Of a stretch of DNA of 64,000 nt, positions 1 through 9,061 are shown piece by piece (the first letter of the stretch is position 1; the number at the start of each line of letters is the position of its first letter). Below the pieces are notes generated by a model, which saw only the letters and a list, made by a program, of their open reading frames with translations, was not told where the DNA came from and did no database searches. Both the position numbers and the translations under genes were made by a program. Source of the DNA: Dehalogenimonas etheniformans (GTDB taxonomy: Bacteria; Chloroflexota; Dehalococcoidia; Dehalococcoidales; Dehalococcoidaceae); NCBI RefSeq assembly GCF_014672715.2, contig NZ_CP058566.2, positions 186,001 through 250,000 on the forward strand, in the 5' to 3' direction.

Positions 1-2
1 TC

Positions 3-128
3 TTTCACTACAACTTCGTCAGGACTCATAAGAGCCTTGCTAATCCTTATCCGAGAACACCGGCGATGGCGGCGGGTGTCACTAACCGGATTTGGTCTTT
101 TGAGGACGTTATCGGGTTGCTAGGATAG
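3..128 (+). mobile_element. C-terminal end of an IS transposase, cut by the window edge
   Basis: An open frame enters from the left edge and ends at the TAG at 126-128, giving 41 residues. It reads HYNFVRTHKSL early and TPAMAAGVTNRIWSFEDVI near the end. The pattern YNF-R-H-SL followed by TPAM-AG and a W-[ST]-E/D-LI tail is typical of the C-terminus of DDE-type IS transposases. Only the tail is visible, so the family and whether the element is intact cannot be decided. No terminal inverted repeat was identified, although a perfect 10-bp inverted repeat overlaps the stop codon. Confidence 0.6.
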
Positions 129-145
129 CAACCCGTAGTTATAAT
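113..145 (+). promoter_or_regulatory. Promoter with overlapping palindrome upstream of the methyltransferase
   Basis: A -35-like TTGCTA (117-122) and a perfect -10 TATAAT (140-145) are separated by 17 bp. The -35 lies inside a perfect inverted repeat, CGGGTTGCTA-GGA-TAGCAACCCG (113-135). The hairpin could end transposase transcription or act as an operator. A GAGGGA Shine-Dalgarno sequence follows before the ATG at 169. Confidence 0.6.
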
Positions 146-168
146 GCGGGGCAAGTGAGGGACTTCAG

Positions 169-1458
169 ATGGATACGAATGTTATTTACTGCGGCGATTG
201 TTTAGACAAGTTGAAGGAACTCCCAAGCGACAGTGTTGACCTGATTTACATTGACCCGCCATTCAGTTCAAACCGAAGTTACGTTGCCTTTTGGGAAGAA
301 CAGGAAGTTAGGCATTTTGAGGATAGATTTGAGGATGTTCAAGCGTATCTTGATTACATGTACCCCCGTGTTAAGGAAATGTATCGCGTTTTAAAACCTA
401 CTGGTGGGTTTTTGTATCATTGTGACTGGCATGCTTCACATTACGTTAAAGGGATGCTAGACCGTGGCGACTTATTTGGATATGAAAACTTCCAGAACGA
501 AATTATTTGGTATTACCGTGGGGCTGGTATCTCAAAAAAACGGTTTGCCCGAAGGCATGACGTAATATTCTATTACTCTAAATCTAAGGAATGGTTTTTT
601 GACCCCGACCCTGCCCGACAGCCGTACGCTGAAGCTACTGTAGAACGATTTAAGCATCATATAGGGAATGTTAGGGAAGGGCATGATTATGGATTACAGA
701 CATTGAATCCGAAGGGCAAACATCCTTACGATGTGATAACCGATATTCAGCCCGAAGCCCCTTCAGCATTGGCAAGGCGTGGTTATCCAACTCAAAAACC
801 AGTCCCACTAATGGATAGGTTAATCCGTTGTTGTTCTGCCGAAAACTCAATAGTCTTAGATGCTTTTTGCGGATGCGGGACTACCCTGAAGGCTGCACAG
901 ATTGCCAAGCGAAAGTGGGTAGGTATTGATATTTCCCCTACAGCATGCCGCGAAATGGCAAAGCGATTGAGGGAGGAATGCGGGTTACGTGACGGCATAG
1001 ACTTTAAACTACGAAGCATGCCGATGACCGTTGAAGAACTCCGCAAATATCCCCCGCACGAGTTCCAAAACTGGGCAATTATCGCACTGGGCGGGACACC
1101 CAACAAGTCGAAGGTGAGGGATATGGGGATAGATGGCAAACTCTATCCAATCGAAAACATTAGTAAAGAGAAAAAAACAGACCAGCCATATCTAGGCGGC
1201 AAAAACCTATTTGGCGATATTGACAATTACATCCCGATTCAAGTTAAGCGTACTGACCAGGTGGGACGACCCGAAATAGACACTTTTCAGACAGCCATGA
1301 AACGAGATGGCCGAAACAGGGGAATCTTTATCGGGTTTAGTTTTAGCCGTGATGCTGAAAAAGAAATCCGCCGAATTGAGCGGGAAGATGGTTTGAAAAT
1401 TGAAATGGTCACGGTTGACGAACTAGTCAGCCAACTACTGGACAAGCAATTAGGTTAA
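169..1458 (+). CDS. DNA methyltransferase (N6-A or N4-C) with C-terminal nuclease-like domain
   Basis: This 429-residue protein combines a methyltransferase with a likely nuclease. The catalytic motif IV, IDPPF (residues 28-32), comes before the SAM-binding motif I, DAFCGCGTTLKAA (231-243), the order of beta-class amino-methyltransferases that modify adenine N6 or cytosine N4. The last third departs from plain methyltransferases: residues 320-323 read GIDG and 357-360 IQVK, followed by RTDQVGRPEIDTF, resembling the D...(E/Q)xK core of Mrr-like PD-(D/E)xK nucleases. It may therefore be a single-chain restriction-modification enzyme (type IIG-like) or a modification enzyme with a DNA-binding tail. 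It follows a transposase remnant, has its own TATAAT promoter and is visibly less GC-rich than the ribosomal genes, which suggests acquisition. The target site cannot be read from sequence. Confidence 0.85.
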   Translation: MDTNVIYCGDCLDKLKELPSDSVDLIYIDPPFSSNRSYVAFWEEQEVRHFEDRFEDVQAYLDYMYPRVKEMYRVLKPTGGFLYHCDWHASHYVKGMLDRGDLFGYENFQNEIIWYYRGAGISKKRFARRHDVIFYYSKSKEWFFDPDPARQPYAEATVERFKHHIGNVREGHDYGLQTLNPKGKHPYDVITDIQPEAPSALARRGYPTQKPVPLMDRLIRCCSAENSIVLDAFCGCGTTLKAAQIAKRKWVGIDISPTACREMAKRLREECGLRDGIDFKLRSMPMTVEELRKYPPHEFQNWAIIALGGTPNKSKVRDMGIDGKLYPIENISKEKKTDQPYLGGKNLFGDIDNYIPIQVKRTDQVGRPEIDTFQTAMKRDGRNRGIFIGFSFSRDAEKEIRRIEREDGLKIEMVTVDELVSQLLDKQLG

Positions 1459-1476
1459 TTCAAACTGATACACTAC

Positions 1477-1500
1477 CGAGGGGAATGGTCATTCCCCTCG
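1477..1500 (+). terminator. Hairpin after the methyltransferase gene
   Basis: CGAGGGGAAT-GGTC-ATTCCCCTCG forms a perfect 10-bp stem 18 nt after the stop codon. There is no T-run, so it may be an mRNA end-stabilising hairpin rather than a classical intrinsic terminator. Confidence 0.45.
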
Positions 1501-1553
1501 CCTTCGGATGCTGCCCTCTCTACATTCGACAGGCTCAGTGCAGGCTTTAGCTC

Positions 1554-1572
1554 CTCTCCCACCAGGGGAGAG
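1554..1572. repeat. Intergenic palindrome of the CTCTCCC-GGGAGAG type
   Basis: CTCTCCC-acca-GGGGAGAG is one copy of a palindromic family that recurs at 2387-2406 and, in variant form, at 53070-53159. It lies just beyond the 3' end of bacterioferritin, after a stretch (about 1525-1550) resembling a common intergenic repeat (TTCGACAGGCTCAGTGCAGG). Confidence 0.5.
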
Positions 1573-1583
1573 AAAATCCGGAA

Positions 1584-2051
1584 TTACTCGACCCGGGTGG
1601 ACAGGAAGACCTGGATGCCCATCTGACCGATCTGGTCCTGGGTGGTCTCGATCTCGTCGACGTGGCCATCCTCGTCGTCGAGGATGGACTGGAGGATGTC
1701 GCGGGTGGCGTTGTCGGCGACATCGCGGGCGAGCTTTACGGCGGCATTGTAAGATTTGACCGCACCGTTCTCCAAAACGAGGTCGTTGGCGAACATCTTG
1801 GGAACGTCGGCGCCGATGGACATTTTGCGATATTCAGAGACGATCGGGATACCCTCGAGGAAGAGGATACGGCTGATCAGTTTCTCGGCGTGCTTCATCT
1901 CGGTGATAGCGCGCTTCTGGATGGCCTTGTGGAGCTTGTCGAAGCCCCAGTTTTCACACATCTCGGCGTGGACCATGTACTGGTTGGTGGCGGTGAGTTC
2001 GTCGGCCAGTAGGGAATTAAGGGTTGCAATGAGCTGGGTATCGCCTTTCAT
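1584..2051 (-). CDS. bfr: Bacterioferritin
   Basis: A 155-residue four-helix ferritin that oxidises Fe(II) at a di-iron centre and stores iron in a 24-subunit shell. All ferroxidase ligands of the E. coli Bfr pattern are present at the expected positions: E18, E51, H54, E94, E127 and H130. The haem-ligating methionine M52 is also present, so this is a haem-type bacterioferritin and not a Dps or plain ferritin. An AAGGAGG Shine-Dalgarno sequence precedes the ATG. It stands alone on the minus strand, facing away from the ribosomal operon. In an anaerobe rich in Fe-S enzymes it may buffer iron and residual oxygen (inference). Confidence 0.95.
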   Translation of the reverse strand: MKGDTQLIATLNSLLADELTATNQYMVHAEMCENWGFDKLHKAIQKRAITEMKHAEKLISRILFLEGIPIVSEYRKMSIGADVPKMFANDLVLENGAVKSYNAAVKLARDVADNATRDILQSILDDEDGHVDEIETTQDQIGQMGIQVFLSTRVE

Positions 2052-2333
2052 TTTTTCCTCCTTGTTATTCTGTTGTAACTCAATACTACCACCGAAAAAT
2101 GCGGTTACAAACAGAGTGGCTGTCAGCTATCAGCAATCAGTCGACAGTTTACAATTAGACTTCCATATCGCTTACGGTCCTCGGGGTGGCAACCTCACCC
2201 CAACCCTCTCCGTTGGCGGAGAGGCAGTAAAAAGGAAAGGTGATTATTTGACGGTTTCGGTAAGCAGTTCGGCTCGAATTGCTTATGACCGAGATTCTTT
2301 GTCCCGATGCTGGCGGATCGCAACGATGGAGAG

Positions 2334-2356
2334 GGGGCGGGTTAAAAACCCGCCCC
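2334..2356. repeat. Perfect GC-rich hairpin
   Basis: GGGGCGGGTT-AAA-AACCCGCCCC, a 10-bp stem with a 3-nt loop, in the gap between bfr and the ribosomal operon. It is too far from any stop codon to be an obvious terminator, so it is listed as an intergenic repeat unit. Confidence 0.5.
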
Positions 2357-2371
2357 TACGCGGGGAGACGT

Positions 2372-2406
2372 CCTCTCCTTTAATTCCTCTCCCAGCCGCG
2401 GGAGAG
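2372..2406. repeat. Dispersed intergenic repeat, copy 1
   Basis: The first 23 bp (2372-2394) are identical to 53070-53092. The right part folds as CTCTCCC-agccgc-GGGAGAG (2387-2406). A 23-bp exact match 50 kb apart between two gene-free sites points to a dispersed palindromic repeat family. Confidence 0.6.
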
Positions 2407-2462
2407 GAAAGCCTTATTATTTTTGCTCGTGTCGCCCATTCGTCGGGCGCAGGATTGGGCTG

Positions 2463-2491
2463 TTGACAGCCCATCTCCCAAGTGATACACT
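2463..2491 (+). promoter_or_regulatory. Sigma70-type promoter of the ribosomal operon
   Basis: A perfect -35 TTGACA (2463-2468), a 17-bp spacer and a -10 TACACT (2486-2491) leave a leader of roughly 120 nt before rpsL. It is the best promoter match upstream of the 20-kb cluster. The same box pair recurs before tldD (54570-54598). Confidence 0.75.
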
Positions 2492-2562
2492 AACCGATTG
2501 TTGTGGCTTTTTGCCGCAAAGGCAGATGATGCATACAAGGCAGTCTGCCAGCGGGCTTAACG

Positions 2563-2592
2563 AAGGATGAGCTCGTCTCGTCCTTTATTTTT
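2563..2592 (+). promoter_or_regulatory. Terminator-like hairpin in the rpsL leader (possible attenuator)
   Basis: AAGGATGAG (2563-2571) pairs with CTCGTCCTT (2577-2585) through one G-U wobble, followed by a U-rich run (2584-2592). It lies only 25 nt before the rpsL start, where a terminator would make sense only if read-through is controlled. Confidence 0.5.
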
Positions 2593-2616
2593 GTCCGGAA
2601 TTATAAGGAGCACACG

Positions 2617-3045
2617 ATGCCGACAGTGAACCAGTTGATCCGAAAAGGGCGCCATAAGCTGACCAAGAAGGCCAAGACGCCGGCGCTGCATTACAATTTC
2701 AACGCGCTCAAGAACCGCACCTCCTACGGCGCCGGTTCGCCCCAGAAGCGCGGCGTGTGCTTACAGGTCAAGACGACCACCCCCAAGAAACCGAACTCGG
2801 CTCTGCGCAAGATCGCCCGCGTCAGGCTTTCCAACCACATGGAAGTCACGGCCTACATCGGCGGCGAAGGGCACAACCTGCAGGAGCACTCGGTAGTACT
2901 TATCCGCGGCGGCAGGGTGCCTGATTTACCGGGCGTCCGCTACCACATCGTCCGCGGCACGTTGGATACCGCCGGCGTAGCCAACCGCAAGCAGGGCCGT
3001 TCCAAATACGGCGCCAAGGTCGCCAAGGCCGCAGCCAAGAAATAA
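2617..3045 (+). CDS. rpsL: 30S ribosomal protein uS12
   Basis: 142 residues, first gene of the ribosomal cluster. uS12 lies at the decoding centre of the 30S subunit and helps monitor codon-anticodon pairing. The two signature loops are intact: [12 protein letters not shown], which contains the lysine altered in streptomycin-resistant strains, and [13 protein letters not shown]. An AAGGAG Shine-Dalgarno sequence precedes the ATG. Genes rpsG and fusA follow, as in a classical str operon. Confidence 0.98.
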   Translation: MPTVNQLIRKGRHKLTKKAKTPALHYNFNALKNRTSYGAGSPQKRGVCLQVKTTTPKKPNSALRKIARVRLSNHMEVTAYIGGEGHNLQEHSVVLIRGGRVPDLPGVRYHIVRGTLDTAGVANRKQGRSKYGAKVAKAAAKK

Positions 3046-3081
3046 ACCCCTAGAGTTTCAGGGAGGCAATTAGAAGAGAAA

Positions 3082-3552
3082 ATGGGAAGACGCAGTTCCG
3101 GAATCAAACACCCCGCGATGCCAGACGCCAAATATAACAGCGTTATCGTCTCCAAGTTCATCAACCGAATCATGGTCGACGGCAAGCAGAACACCGCCGA
3201 GGCCGTGATCTACGGCGCCATGGAGCTGATGGCCGCTCAGGAAGGCAAAGACGCAGTGACCCTGTTAGAGGCGGCGGTCAAGAACGTGACGCCGATGATC
3301 GAAGTCAAGGCACGGCGCGTCGGCGGCGCCAACTACCAAGTGCCGATCGAAGTCCGGCCGGATCGGGCCTTTTCCCTGGCGCTCCGCTGGCTGACCAAAG
3401 CTGCGAGGAGTCGCTCCGGCAAGTCTATGGCCGAGAAGCTTTCGGCCGAACTGTCCGACGCCTCCAAGGGCCTGGGCTCCGCCGTCAAAAAGCGCGAAGA
3501 GACCCACAAGATGGCCGAGGCCAACCGCGCCTTCGCCCACTACCGCTGGTAA
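3082..3552 (+). CDS. rpsG: 30S ribosomal protein uS7
   Basis: 156 residues, the usual bacterial length. uS7 is a primary 16S rRNA binder that organises the head of the 30S subunit and touches E-site tRNA. It opens MGRRSSGIKHP and has the conserved VGGANYQVPIEVRP segment in the middle. A GGGAGG sequence lies about 17 nt upstream of the ATG, rather far. It sits between rpsL and fusA with short gaps, so it is co-transcribed. Confidence 0.98.
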   Translation: MGRRSSGIKHPAMPDAKYNSVIVSKFINRIMVDGKQNTAEAVIYGAMELMAAQEGKDAVTLLEAAVKNVTPMIEVKARRVGGANYQVPIEVRPDRAFSLALRWLTKAARSRSGKSMAEKLSAELSDASKGLGSAVKKREETHKMAEANRAFAHYRW

Positions 3553-3579
3553 ACATAAAGGAAACCCGAAACACTTTTT

Positions 3580-5676
3580 ATGGCACAAGAAACTAGAACT
3601 TTCGAATTAGATAAGATACGCAATATCGGCATCATCGCCCACATCGATGCCGGCAAGACGACGACCACCGAGCGCATCCTGTACTTCACCGGCCGGACCT
3701 ACAAGATAGGCAACGTCGATGAAGGCAACACGGTCATGGACTGGATGCAGCAGGAGCGCGAGCGCGGCATCACCATCACCTCCGCCGCCACCGCCTGCCA
3801 CTGGCACGACTACCGGATCAACATTATCGACACCCCCGGACACGTCGACTTCACCGCCGAGGTGGAGCGGTCACTGCGCGTCCTCGACGGCGGCGTGGTC
3901 GTTTTCGACGGCGTAGCCGGAGTTGAGGCCCAGTCCGAGACGGTTTGGCGCCAGGCTAACCGCTACGGCGTGCCGCGCATCTGCTTTATCAACAAGATGG
4001 ACCGCACCGGCGCCGATTTCTACCGCTGTTTAAAGATGATCGAAGACAGGTTGAAGGCCCGCCATATCCCGGTGGTTATCCCCATCGGCAGTGGGCCTGA
4101 GGGCTTTGCCGGCATTATAGATGTCATCACCGGCAAGGTTTATTCCCACGACGGCGAACAGAACGTCAACGAGATGGTGGAGATTCCATTCCCGGCCGCC
4201 GAAAAAGAGCGCTTCGAGGCTGCCCGGCACCAGATGATCGAAAAGCTGGCCGAGCTGGATGACGAGATCATGTGCGCCTATCTGGATGGCAAGGACATCC
4301 CGGAAGCGGACATCCGCGCCGGCCTTCGCCGCGTCACTCTCTCTAACAAGGGCATCCCGGTTCTGTGTGGCAGTTCTTTCCGACAGAGGGGTGTCAAGCT
4401 ACTGCTGGATGCCGTGGTCAACTATTTGCCCTCTCCCCTCGATACGCCGCCGGTGGTCGGCATCGAACCCAAGGGTCAGTCCGAGGTCAACCGCGCCGTC
4501 TCCGACGAAGCGCCGTTCTCCGCCCTGGCCTTCAAGGTCGTCTCCGACCCGTTCGTCGGCCGCCTGGTCTACCTCCGGGTTTATTCCGGGACTGTCGACG
4601 CCGGCGCCGGGGTGATCAACACCACCCGGGACCAGAAAGAGCGCATCGGACGCCTGCTCGTTATGCACGCCAACGCCCGTGAAGAGATAACCAAAGCCGA
4701 CACCGGCTCCATCGTCGCTTCGCTGGGACTTAAGAATACCTTCACCGGCGACACCCTGTGCGACCCGGCCCACCCGGTGCTCCTGGAGAACATCAAGTTC
4801 CCCGAACCGGTAGTGTCCATTTCCATCGAGCCCAAGACCCGCGCCGACCAGGACAAAATGGTGGACGCGCTACAGAAGCTGGCCGAGGAAGACCCGACCT
4901 TCAAGGTCACCTATAACGAAGAGACCGGCCAGAACATCATCGCCGGTATGGGCGAGCTGCACCTGGACGTTTTGGTCAGCCGCATGTTCACTGAACATAA
5001 AGTGGCGGCCAAGGTCGGCCAGCCGCGGGTAGCTTACCGCGAGACCATCACCACCGACGCCAAGGCCGAAGGCCGGTTTGTCCGCCAGTCCGGCGGTCGC
5101 GGCCAGTACGGCCACGTCAAGATCGAGGTCGTACCGAACACTGAATCGACCGATATCGAAGTCGCCGACGACATTCGCGGCGGCACGGTGCCGAAAAACT
5201 TCGTCAAGGCCGCCGCCGAAGGCATCAAGGAAGCCGCCGCCACCGGCGTCTACGCCGGGTACCCCATGGTGGGCGTCAAGGTGTCGATCTACGACGGCAG
5301 CTTCCACGAAGTCGACTCCAACGAAATGGCCTTCAAAACGGCCGGCTCGATGGCGCTCAAGGCTGCGGTGAATAAGGCCAATCCAGTGCTACTTGAGCCG
5401 ATCATGAAAATGGAAGTGATGACTCCCGAGGAATACATGGGCGATATTATCGGCGACTTAAACTCCCGCCGCGGCCATATCGTCTCCATCGAGCCGCGGG
5501 GCGACACCACGGTCATCCATGCCTACGTGCCTCTAGCCGAGACCTTCGGTTATACCACCACTATCCGTGGCATCAGCAAGGGCCGCGCCACCTCGTCCAT
5601 GGAATTTTATAAGTACCAGGAACTGCCGGCAAACATCGCCAAGACGGTAATGGAAGCCGCGGCAGTCGCGAAATAG
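3580..5676 (+). CDS. fusA: Elongation factor G
   Basis: 698 residues, full length. This GTPase drives translocation of tRNA and mRNA and, with ribosome recycling factor, splits ribosomes. The GTP-binding motifs are clear: G1 AHIDAGKT, G3 DTPGHVDF and G4 NKMD, followed by the domain II barrel and the domain IV segment [15 protein letters not shown]. The classical str operon would continue with tuf, but here the next gene, 14 nt on, is rpsJ, so the EF-Tu gene must lie elsewhere. Confidence 0.98.
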   Translation: MAQETRTFELDKIRNIGIIAHIDAGKTTTTERILYFTGRTYKIGNVDEGNTVMDWMQQERERGITITSAATACHWHDYRINIIDTPGHVDFTAEVERSLRVLDGGVVVFDGVAGVEAQSETVWRQANRYGVPRICFINKMDRTGADFYRCLKMIEDRLKARHIPVVIPIGSGPEGFAGIIDVITGKVYSHDGEQNVNEMVEIPFPAAEKERFEAARHQMIEKLAELDDEIMCAYLDGKDIPEADIRAGLRRVTLSNKGIPVLCGSSFRQRGVKLLLDAVVNYLPSPLDTPPVVGIEPKGQSEVNRAVSDEAPFSALAFKVVSDPFVGRLVYLRVYSGTVDAGAGVINTTRDQKERIGRLLVMHANAREEITKADTGSIVASLGLKNTFTGDTLCDPAHPVLLENIKFPEPVVSISIEPKTRADQDKMVDALQKLAEEDPTFKVTYNEETGQNIIAGMGELHLDVLVSRMFTEHKVAAKVGQPRVAYRETITTDAKAEGRFVRQSGGRGQYGHVKIEVVPNTESTDIEVADDIRGGTVPKNFVKAAAEGIKEAAATGVYAGYPMVGVKVSIYDGSFHEVDSNEMAFKTAGSMALKAAVNKANPVLLEPIMKMEVMTPEEYMGDIIGDLNSRRGHIVSIEPRGDTTVIHAYVPLAETFGYTTTIRGISKGRATSSMEFYKYQELPANIAKTVMEAAAVAK

Positions 5677-5690
5677 GGGATATAGAAACG

Positions 5691-5999
5691 ATGGGTAAAC
5701 AAAAGATCCGCATCAAGCTCAAGGGGTTCGACCACAAGGTGCTCGACCAGTCAGCGCTGCAGATCGTCGAAGCGCTGGAGCGCACCGGCGCGGTCATCTC
5801 CGGACCGGTGCCGCTACCGACCCAAATTAAAAAGTACTCGGTTATCAGGGCTTCCTTCATCGACAAGGACTCCCAGGAGCAGTTCGAGGTCCGCACCCAC
5901 AAGAGGCTTATCGACATCGTGGAAACGACCTCTAAGACCATCGACGCGCTGACCAGTCTCAATATGCCGGCTGGCGTCAGCATCGATATCAAGCTATAG
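5691..5999 (+). CDS. rpsJ: 30S ribosomal protein uS10
   Basis: 102 residues. uS10 is a 30S head protein that also works with NusB in transcription antitermination. The start [22 protein letters not shown] and the later HKRLIDI segment are typical. It is the first gene of the S10-type block and joins directly to fusA, 14 nt away, so the str and S10 operons are merged. Confidence 0.98.
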   Translation: MGKQKIRIKLKGFDHKVLDQSALQIVEALERTGAVISGPVPLPTQIKKYSVIRASFIDKDSQEQFEVRTHKRLIDIVETTSKTIDALTSLNMPAGVSIDIKL

Positions 6000-6031
6000 G
6001 CGCTATTAGATTAACCTTTAGGAAACTAGAG

Positions 6032-6655
6032 ATGATGAACGGTATTATCGGTAAGAAACTGGGCATGACCCAGGTCTACGGCGAAGGCGGCAAAGCAGAA
6101 CCGGTAACGGTGCTTGCGGTCGGGCCGTGCACGGTCACCATGCTGAAAACAGTTGAGAAGGACGGCTACGCCGCCGCTCAATTGGGCTTCGGCACGGCCA
6201 AGAAACTGGCTAAAGCGGAGAAGGGTCACACCAAGGACCTGGGTGAATTCCGCCACCTTAGAGAGTTCCGCCTGGAAGACACTGCCGGCATCGAAGTCGG
6301 CGCCAAGATCGACGCCGGGCTGTTTGCCGACGGCGAACTGATCGATGTCACCGGCACCTCCAAGGGCAAGGGTTTTGCCGGCGGCGTCAAACGCCACGGC
6401 TTCCACGGCGGCGCCAAGACCCACGGCCAGAGTGACCGCCATCGTGCTCCCGGCTCTATCGGTTCCACGACCACACCCGGGCGCGTCTATCCGGGCACCC
6501 GGATGGCCGGGCACATGGGCCATGAGCAGGTCACCGTCCGCAGCCTCAAGGTGGTCAAGGCCGACAAAGAGAAGAACCTGCTCCTGGTGCGCGGGGCCGT
6601 CCCCGGCGCCAAGAACGGTCTCATCCTGATTAAAAAATCGAAGAAGAGCAAGTAA
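6032..6655 (+). CDS. rplC: 50S ribosomal protein uL3
   Basis: 207 residues. uL3 binds 23S rRNA early in assembly and sends an extension to the peptidyl-transferase centre. The conserved KGKGFAGGVKRHGFHGG block and the TPGRVYPGTRMAGHMG block are intact. Two ATG codons follow each other at 6032 and 6035; an AGGA at the right distance favours the first. It abuts rplD with no gap. Confidence 0.97.
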   Translation: MMNGIIGKKLGMTQVYGEGGKAEPVTVLAVGPCTVTMLKTVEKDGYAAAQLGFGTAKKLAKAEKGHTKDLGEFRHLREFRLEDTAGIEVGAKIDAGLFADGELIDVTGTSKGKGFAGGVKRHGFHGGAKTHGQSDRHRAPGSIGSTTTPGRVYPGTRMAGHMGHEQVTVRSLKVVKADKEKNLLLVRGAVPGAKNGLILIKKSKKSK

Positions 6656-7288
6656 ATGGAAATTGCCGTTTATAACACCCAGGGCCAGGTAGTCAAGAAC
6701 CGGAATATCAGCGAAGCAGTGTTCGGCGTCTCGATGAACGAGGCGGTGGTGCACCAGGCGGTGGTCGCTCAAGCCGCGAATGCCAGGCAGGGCACCCAGA
6801 GCACCAAAGGCCGCAGCGAAGTGGCCGGATCATCCAAGAAGCTGTTCCGCCAGAAAGGCACCGGCGAAGCCCGTGCCGGCTCGGTCAAGAGCGGCCTGCG
6901 GCCCGGCGGCGGCATCATATTCGGACCCAAGCCGCGGGATTTCGGCAAAGCCTTGCCCAAGAAGGTCAGGCAACTGGCCATCCGCTGCCTTTTATCCGAC
7001 AAATTTTCCAGCGGCGGCCTTAAGGTCATTGAAGGCTTCAATTTCGAAGCGCCCAAGACCAAAGACATGGCGGCTCTTTTGACCGCACTCGAGTGTGTGC
7101 CCTCAGCCATCGTAGCCACCTCCGGCGTGGACGAGAAGGTCGTGCTGTCGGCCCGCAACCTGCCCAAGGTCAAAACCACCCCGGCCAACCTGCTCAACGT
7201 GGCCGACCTCCTGAAGTACGACAAGTTGCTTCTCACCGAGGAAGCGCTTGCCGTGGTCGAGAAGGTCTGGGGCGGCGAGGCCGTTTAA
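6656..7288 (+). CDS. rplD: 50S ribosomal protein uL4
   Basis: 210 residues. uL4 is an early-assembly 50S protein whose extended loop lines the peptide exit tunnel. That loop is recognisable as QGTQSTKGRSEVAGSSKK followed by RQKGTGEARAGS. In gammaproteobacteria uL4 represses its own operon; no such site can be recognised here. The ATG follows the rplC stop directly, which suggests translational coupling. Confidence 0.97.
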   Translation: MEIAVYNTQGQVVKNRNISEAVFGVSMNEAVVHQAVVAQAANARQGTQSTKGRSEVAGSSKKLFRQKGTGEARAGSVKSGLRPGGGIIFGPKPRDFGKALPKKVRQLAIRCLLSDKFSSGGLKVIEGFNFEAPKTKDMAALLTALECVPSAIVATSGVDEKVVLSARNLPKVKTTPANLLNVADLLKYDKLLLTEEALAVVEKVWGGEAV

Positions 7289-7297
7289 GGAGAGGCA

Positions 7298-7582
7298 ATG
7301 CATATTTTAGACGTATTAAAGAAGCCGCTGATCACCGAGAAGAATGCCCGGCTGCAGGAAGCCAACCAGTATGCCTTCGAGGTGTCGAGCGAAGCCACCA
7401 AGCCCCAGATCAAGGCGGCGGTGGAATCCGCGTACAAGGTGACGGTGACCGGGGTCAATGTCCTCACCGTCAAAGGCAAGGAAAAGCGCATGGGGCGCGG
7501 TTTGTACCGGGCTCCGAACTGGAAGAAAGCCCTGGTGACCCTGAAAGCGGGCGACAAGATCCAGTTCTTTGAAGGGGTATAA
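7298..7582 (+). CDS. rplW: 50S ribosomal protein uL23
   Basis: 94 residues. uL23 sits at the tunnel exit and is a docking site for trigger factor and SRP. The [10 protein letters not shown] start is typical, and the central region carries the [20 protein letters not shown] segment. An AAGGAGAG Shine-Dalgarno sequence lies just upstream. Position between rplD and rplB is the standard order. Confidence 0.97.
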   Translation: MHILDVLKKPLITEKNARLQEANQYAFEVSSEATKPQIKAAVESAYKVTVTGVNVLTVKGKEKRMGRGLYRAPNWKKALVTLKAGDKIQFFEGV

Positions 7583-7584
7583 CT

Positions 7585-8412
7585 ATGGCACTTAAAGAAT
7601 ACAACCCGACTTCGGCGGGCCGCCGGCACCAGACCGGGTACTCCTTCGAGGAGATTACCAAGGCCAGGCCGGAAAAGTCGCTCATCATGACCGTCAAGCA
7701 GGACGCCGGGCGCAACAGCCAGGGCAAATTGACGGTGAGGCATCGCGGCGGCGGTGCCCGGAAGATCGTCCGGATCATCGATTTCAAACGCGAGAAGATC
7801 GGCATTCCCGGCAAGGTGGCGGCCATCGAGTACGACCCGCACCGCTCGGCGCGCATCGCCCTGATCTTCTATGTAGACGGTGCTAAGCGCTACATCCTGG
7901 CGCCCCAGGGCTTGAAGGTCGGCGAGACGATCATGACCGCCCCCGACGCTGAACTAAAGCCCGGCAATTCGCTGCCGCTGCAGAACATGCCTTCGGGCAC
8001 GCTAATCCATAACATCGAACTCGAGCCGGGACGTGGCGGCAAGCTGGTTCGTTCAGCCGGCGCGGCTGCCCAGCTCATGGCCAAGGAGGGTGAGTACGCC
8101 CTGGTCCGCCTGCCCTCTGGCGAAGTGCGGCGGGTGCGCATCGAGTGCTACGCCACCGTCGGCGTCGTCGGCAATGAGGAACACCAGACGGTGTCGCTGG
8201 GTAAGGCCGGGCGCAAGCGCCACATGGGCTTCCGGCCCACGGTCAGAGGCTCGGCGATGACGCCCCGTGACCATCCGCACGGCGGCGGCGAAGGCCGCAC
8301 GCCCATCGGTATGGCTGGACCGAAGACGCCCTGGGGCAAGCCGGCGCTGGGTTACAAGACCCGCGACAAATCCAAGCCTTCGAATAAACTTATCGTCAAG
8401 CGGCGGAGGTAG
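7585..8412 (+). CDS. rplB: 50S ribosomal protein uL2
   Basis: 275 residues, full length. uL2 is needed for subunit association and for an active peptidyl-transferase centre. The C-terminal [21 protein letters not shown] segment includes the conserved histidine region implicated in catalysis, and the [16 protein letters not shown] segment is typical of the N-terminal half. It starts 2 nt after rplW. Confidence 0.98.
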   Translation: MALKEYNPTSAGRRHQTGYSFEEITKARPEKSLIMTVKQDAGRNSQGKLTVRHRGGGARKIVRIIDFKREKIGIPGKVAAIEYDPHRSARIALIFYVDGAKRYILAPQGLKVGETIMTAPDAELKPGNSLPLQNMPSGTLIHNIELEPGRGGKLVRSAGAAAQLMAKEGEYALVRLPSGEVRRVRIECYATVGVVGNEEHQTVSLGKAGRKRHMGFRPTVRGSAMTPRDHPHGGGEGRTPIGMAGPKTPWGKPALGYKTRDKSKPSNKLIVKRRR

Positions 8413-8419
8413 ATAATAA

Positions 8420-8719
8420 ATGTCACGTTCTGTTAAAAAAGGCCCTGCAGTCGAGGCCAAACTGATGAAACGGGTCGAGGAAGCAAACCGCTCCGGCAAA
8501 AAGGTACTCATCAAGACTTGGGCGCGCTGGTCAACGATACTGCCTGAGATGGTAGGCCTCAATATCGGCGTCCATGACGGCCGGCGGCATATGCCGGTGT
8601 TCATCACCGAGAACATGGTAGGCCACCGGCTGGGCGAGTTCGCCGCCACCCGAACCTTCCGCGGCCACGGTTCGGGCAAGGCTGCCGAAGCCGCGCCGGC
8701 AAAGAAACAAGGGGCATAA
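8420..8719 (+). CDS. rpsS: 30S ribosomal protein uS19
   Basis: 99 residues. uS19 contacts the A-site finger and forms a pair with uS13 in the 30S head. It opens [15 protein letters not shown] and carries [25 protein letters not shown], both diagnostic. A short Ala-rich tail ends the protein. Confidence 0.98.
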   Translation: MSRSVKKGPAVEAKLMKRVEEANRSGKKVLIKTWARWSTILPEMVGLNIGVHDGRRHMPVFITENMVGHRLGEFAATRTFRGHGSGKAAEAAPAKKQGA

Positions 8720-8722
8720 ATT

Positions 8723-9061
8723 ATGCAGGTTAAAGCAGTATCAATGAACACCGGGGTTCCGGCCAGCAAGGTCAGGCTGTATATCGACTTGGTGCGGGGC
8801 AAGACGGTCGCCGAGGCCCTGGCCATCCTGAAATTCGCCCCATCGCCGTCGGCGGTAAGCGTGGCCAAGACGGTCAAATCTGCCGCCGCCAATGCCGAGA
8901 ACAACTACCAGCTGGAACCGTCCGCTCTTAAAGTCGTCAAGATTTTCGCCGACGGCGCACCGATGATGAAACGTCACAAGCCGCGTTCCCGCGGCCGGGC
9001 GTCGCCGATTCTGAAAAGGTCGAGCAATATCACCGTCGTCGTGGCTGACCAGGAGGTTTAA
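8723..9061 (+). CDS. rplV: 50S ribosomal protein uL22
   Basis: 112 residues. The long beta-hairpin of uL22 reaches into the peptide exit tunnel, where changes give macrolide resistance. The start [20 protein letters not shown] and the C-terminal [20 protein letters not shown] hairpin are conserved. Its stop TAA shares one base with the rpsC ATG (TAATG), so the two are translationally coupled. Confidence 0.97.
   Translation: MQVKAVSMNTGVPASKVRLYIDLVRGKTVAEALAILKFAPSPSAVSVAKTVKSAAANAENNYQLEPSALKVVKIFADGAPMMKRHKPRSRGRASPILKRSSNITVVVADQEV

Larger units (their letters stand above)
2052..2462. other. Gene-free stretch with palindromic repeats
   Basis: No convincing gene. It separates the divergent bfr and ribosomal operons. 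It holds several palindromes: a CTCTCC-rich repeat at about 2205-2225, a GGGGCGGGTT-AAA-AACCCGCCCC hairpin (2334-2356), and a block (2372-2406) whose first 23 bp recur exactly at 53070-53092. ORFs drawn through it are low-complexity and lack a ribosome binding site. Confidence 0.6.
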
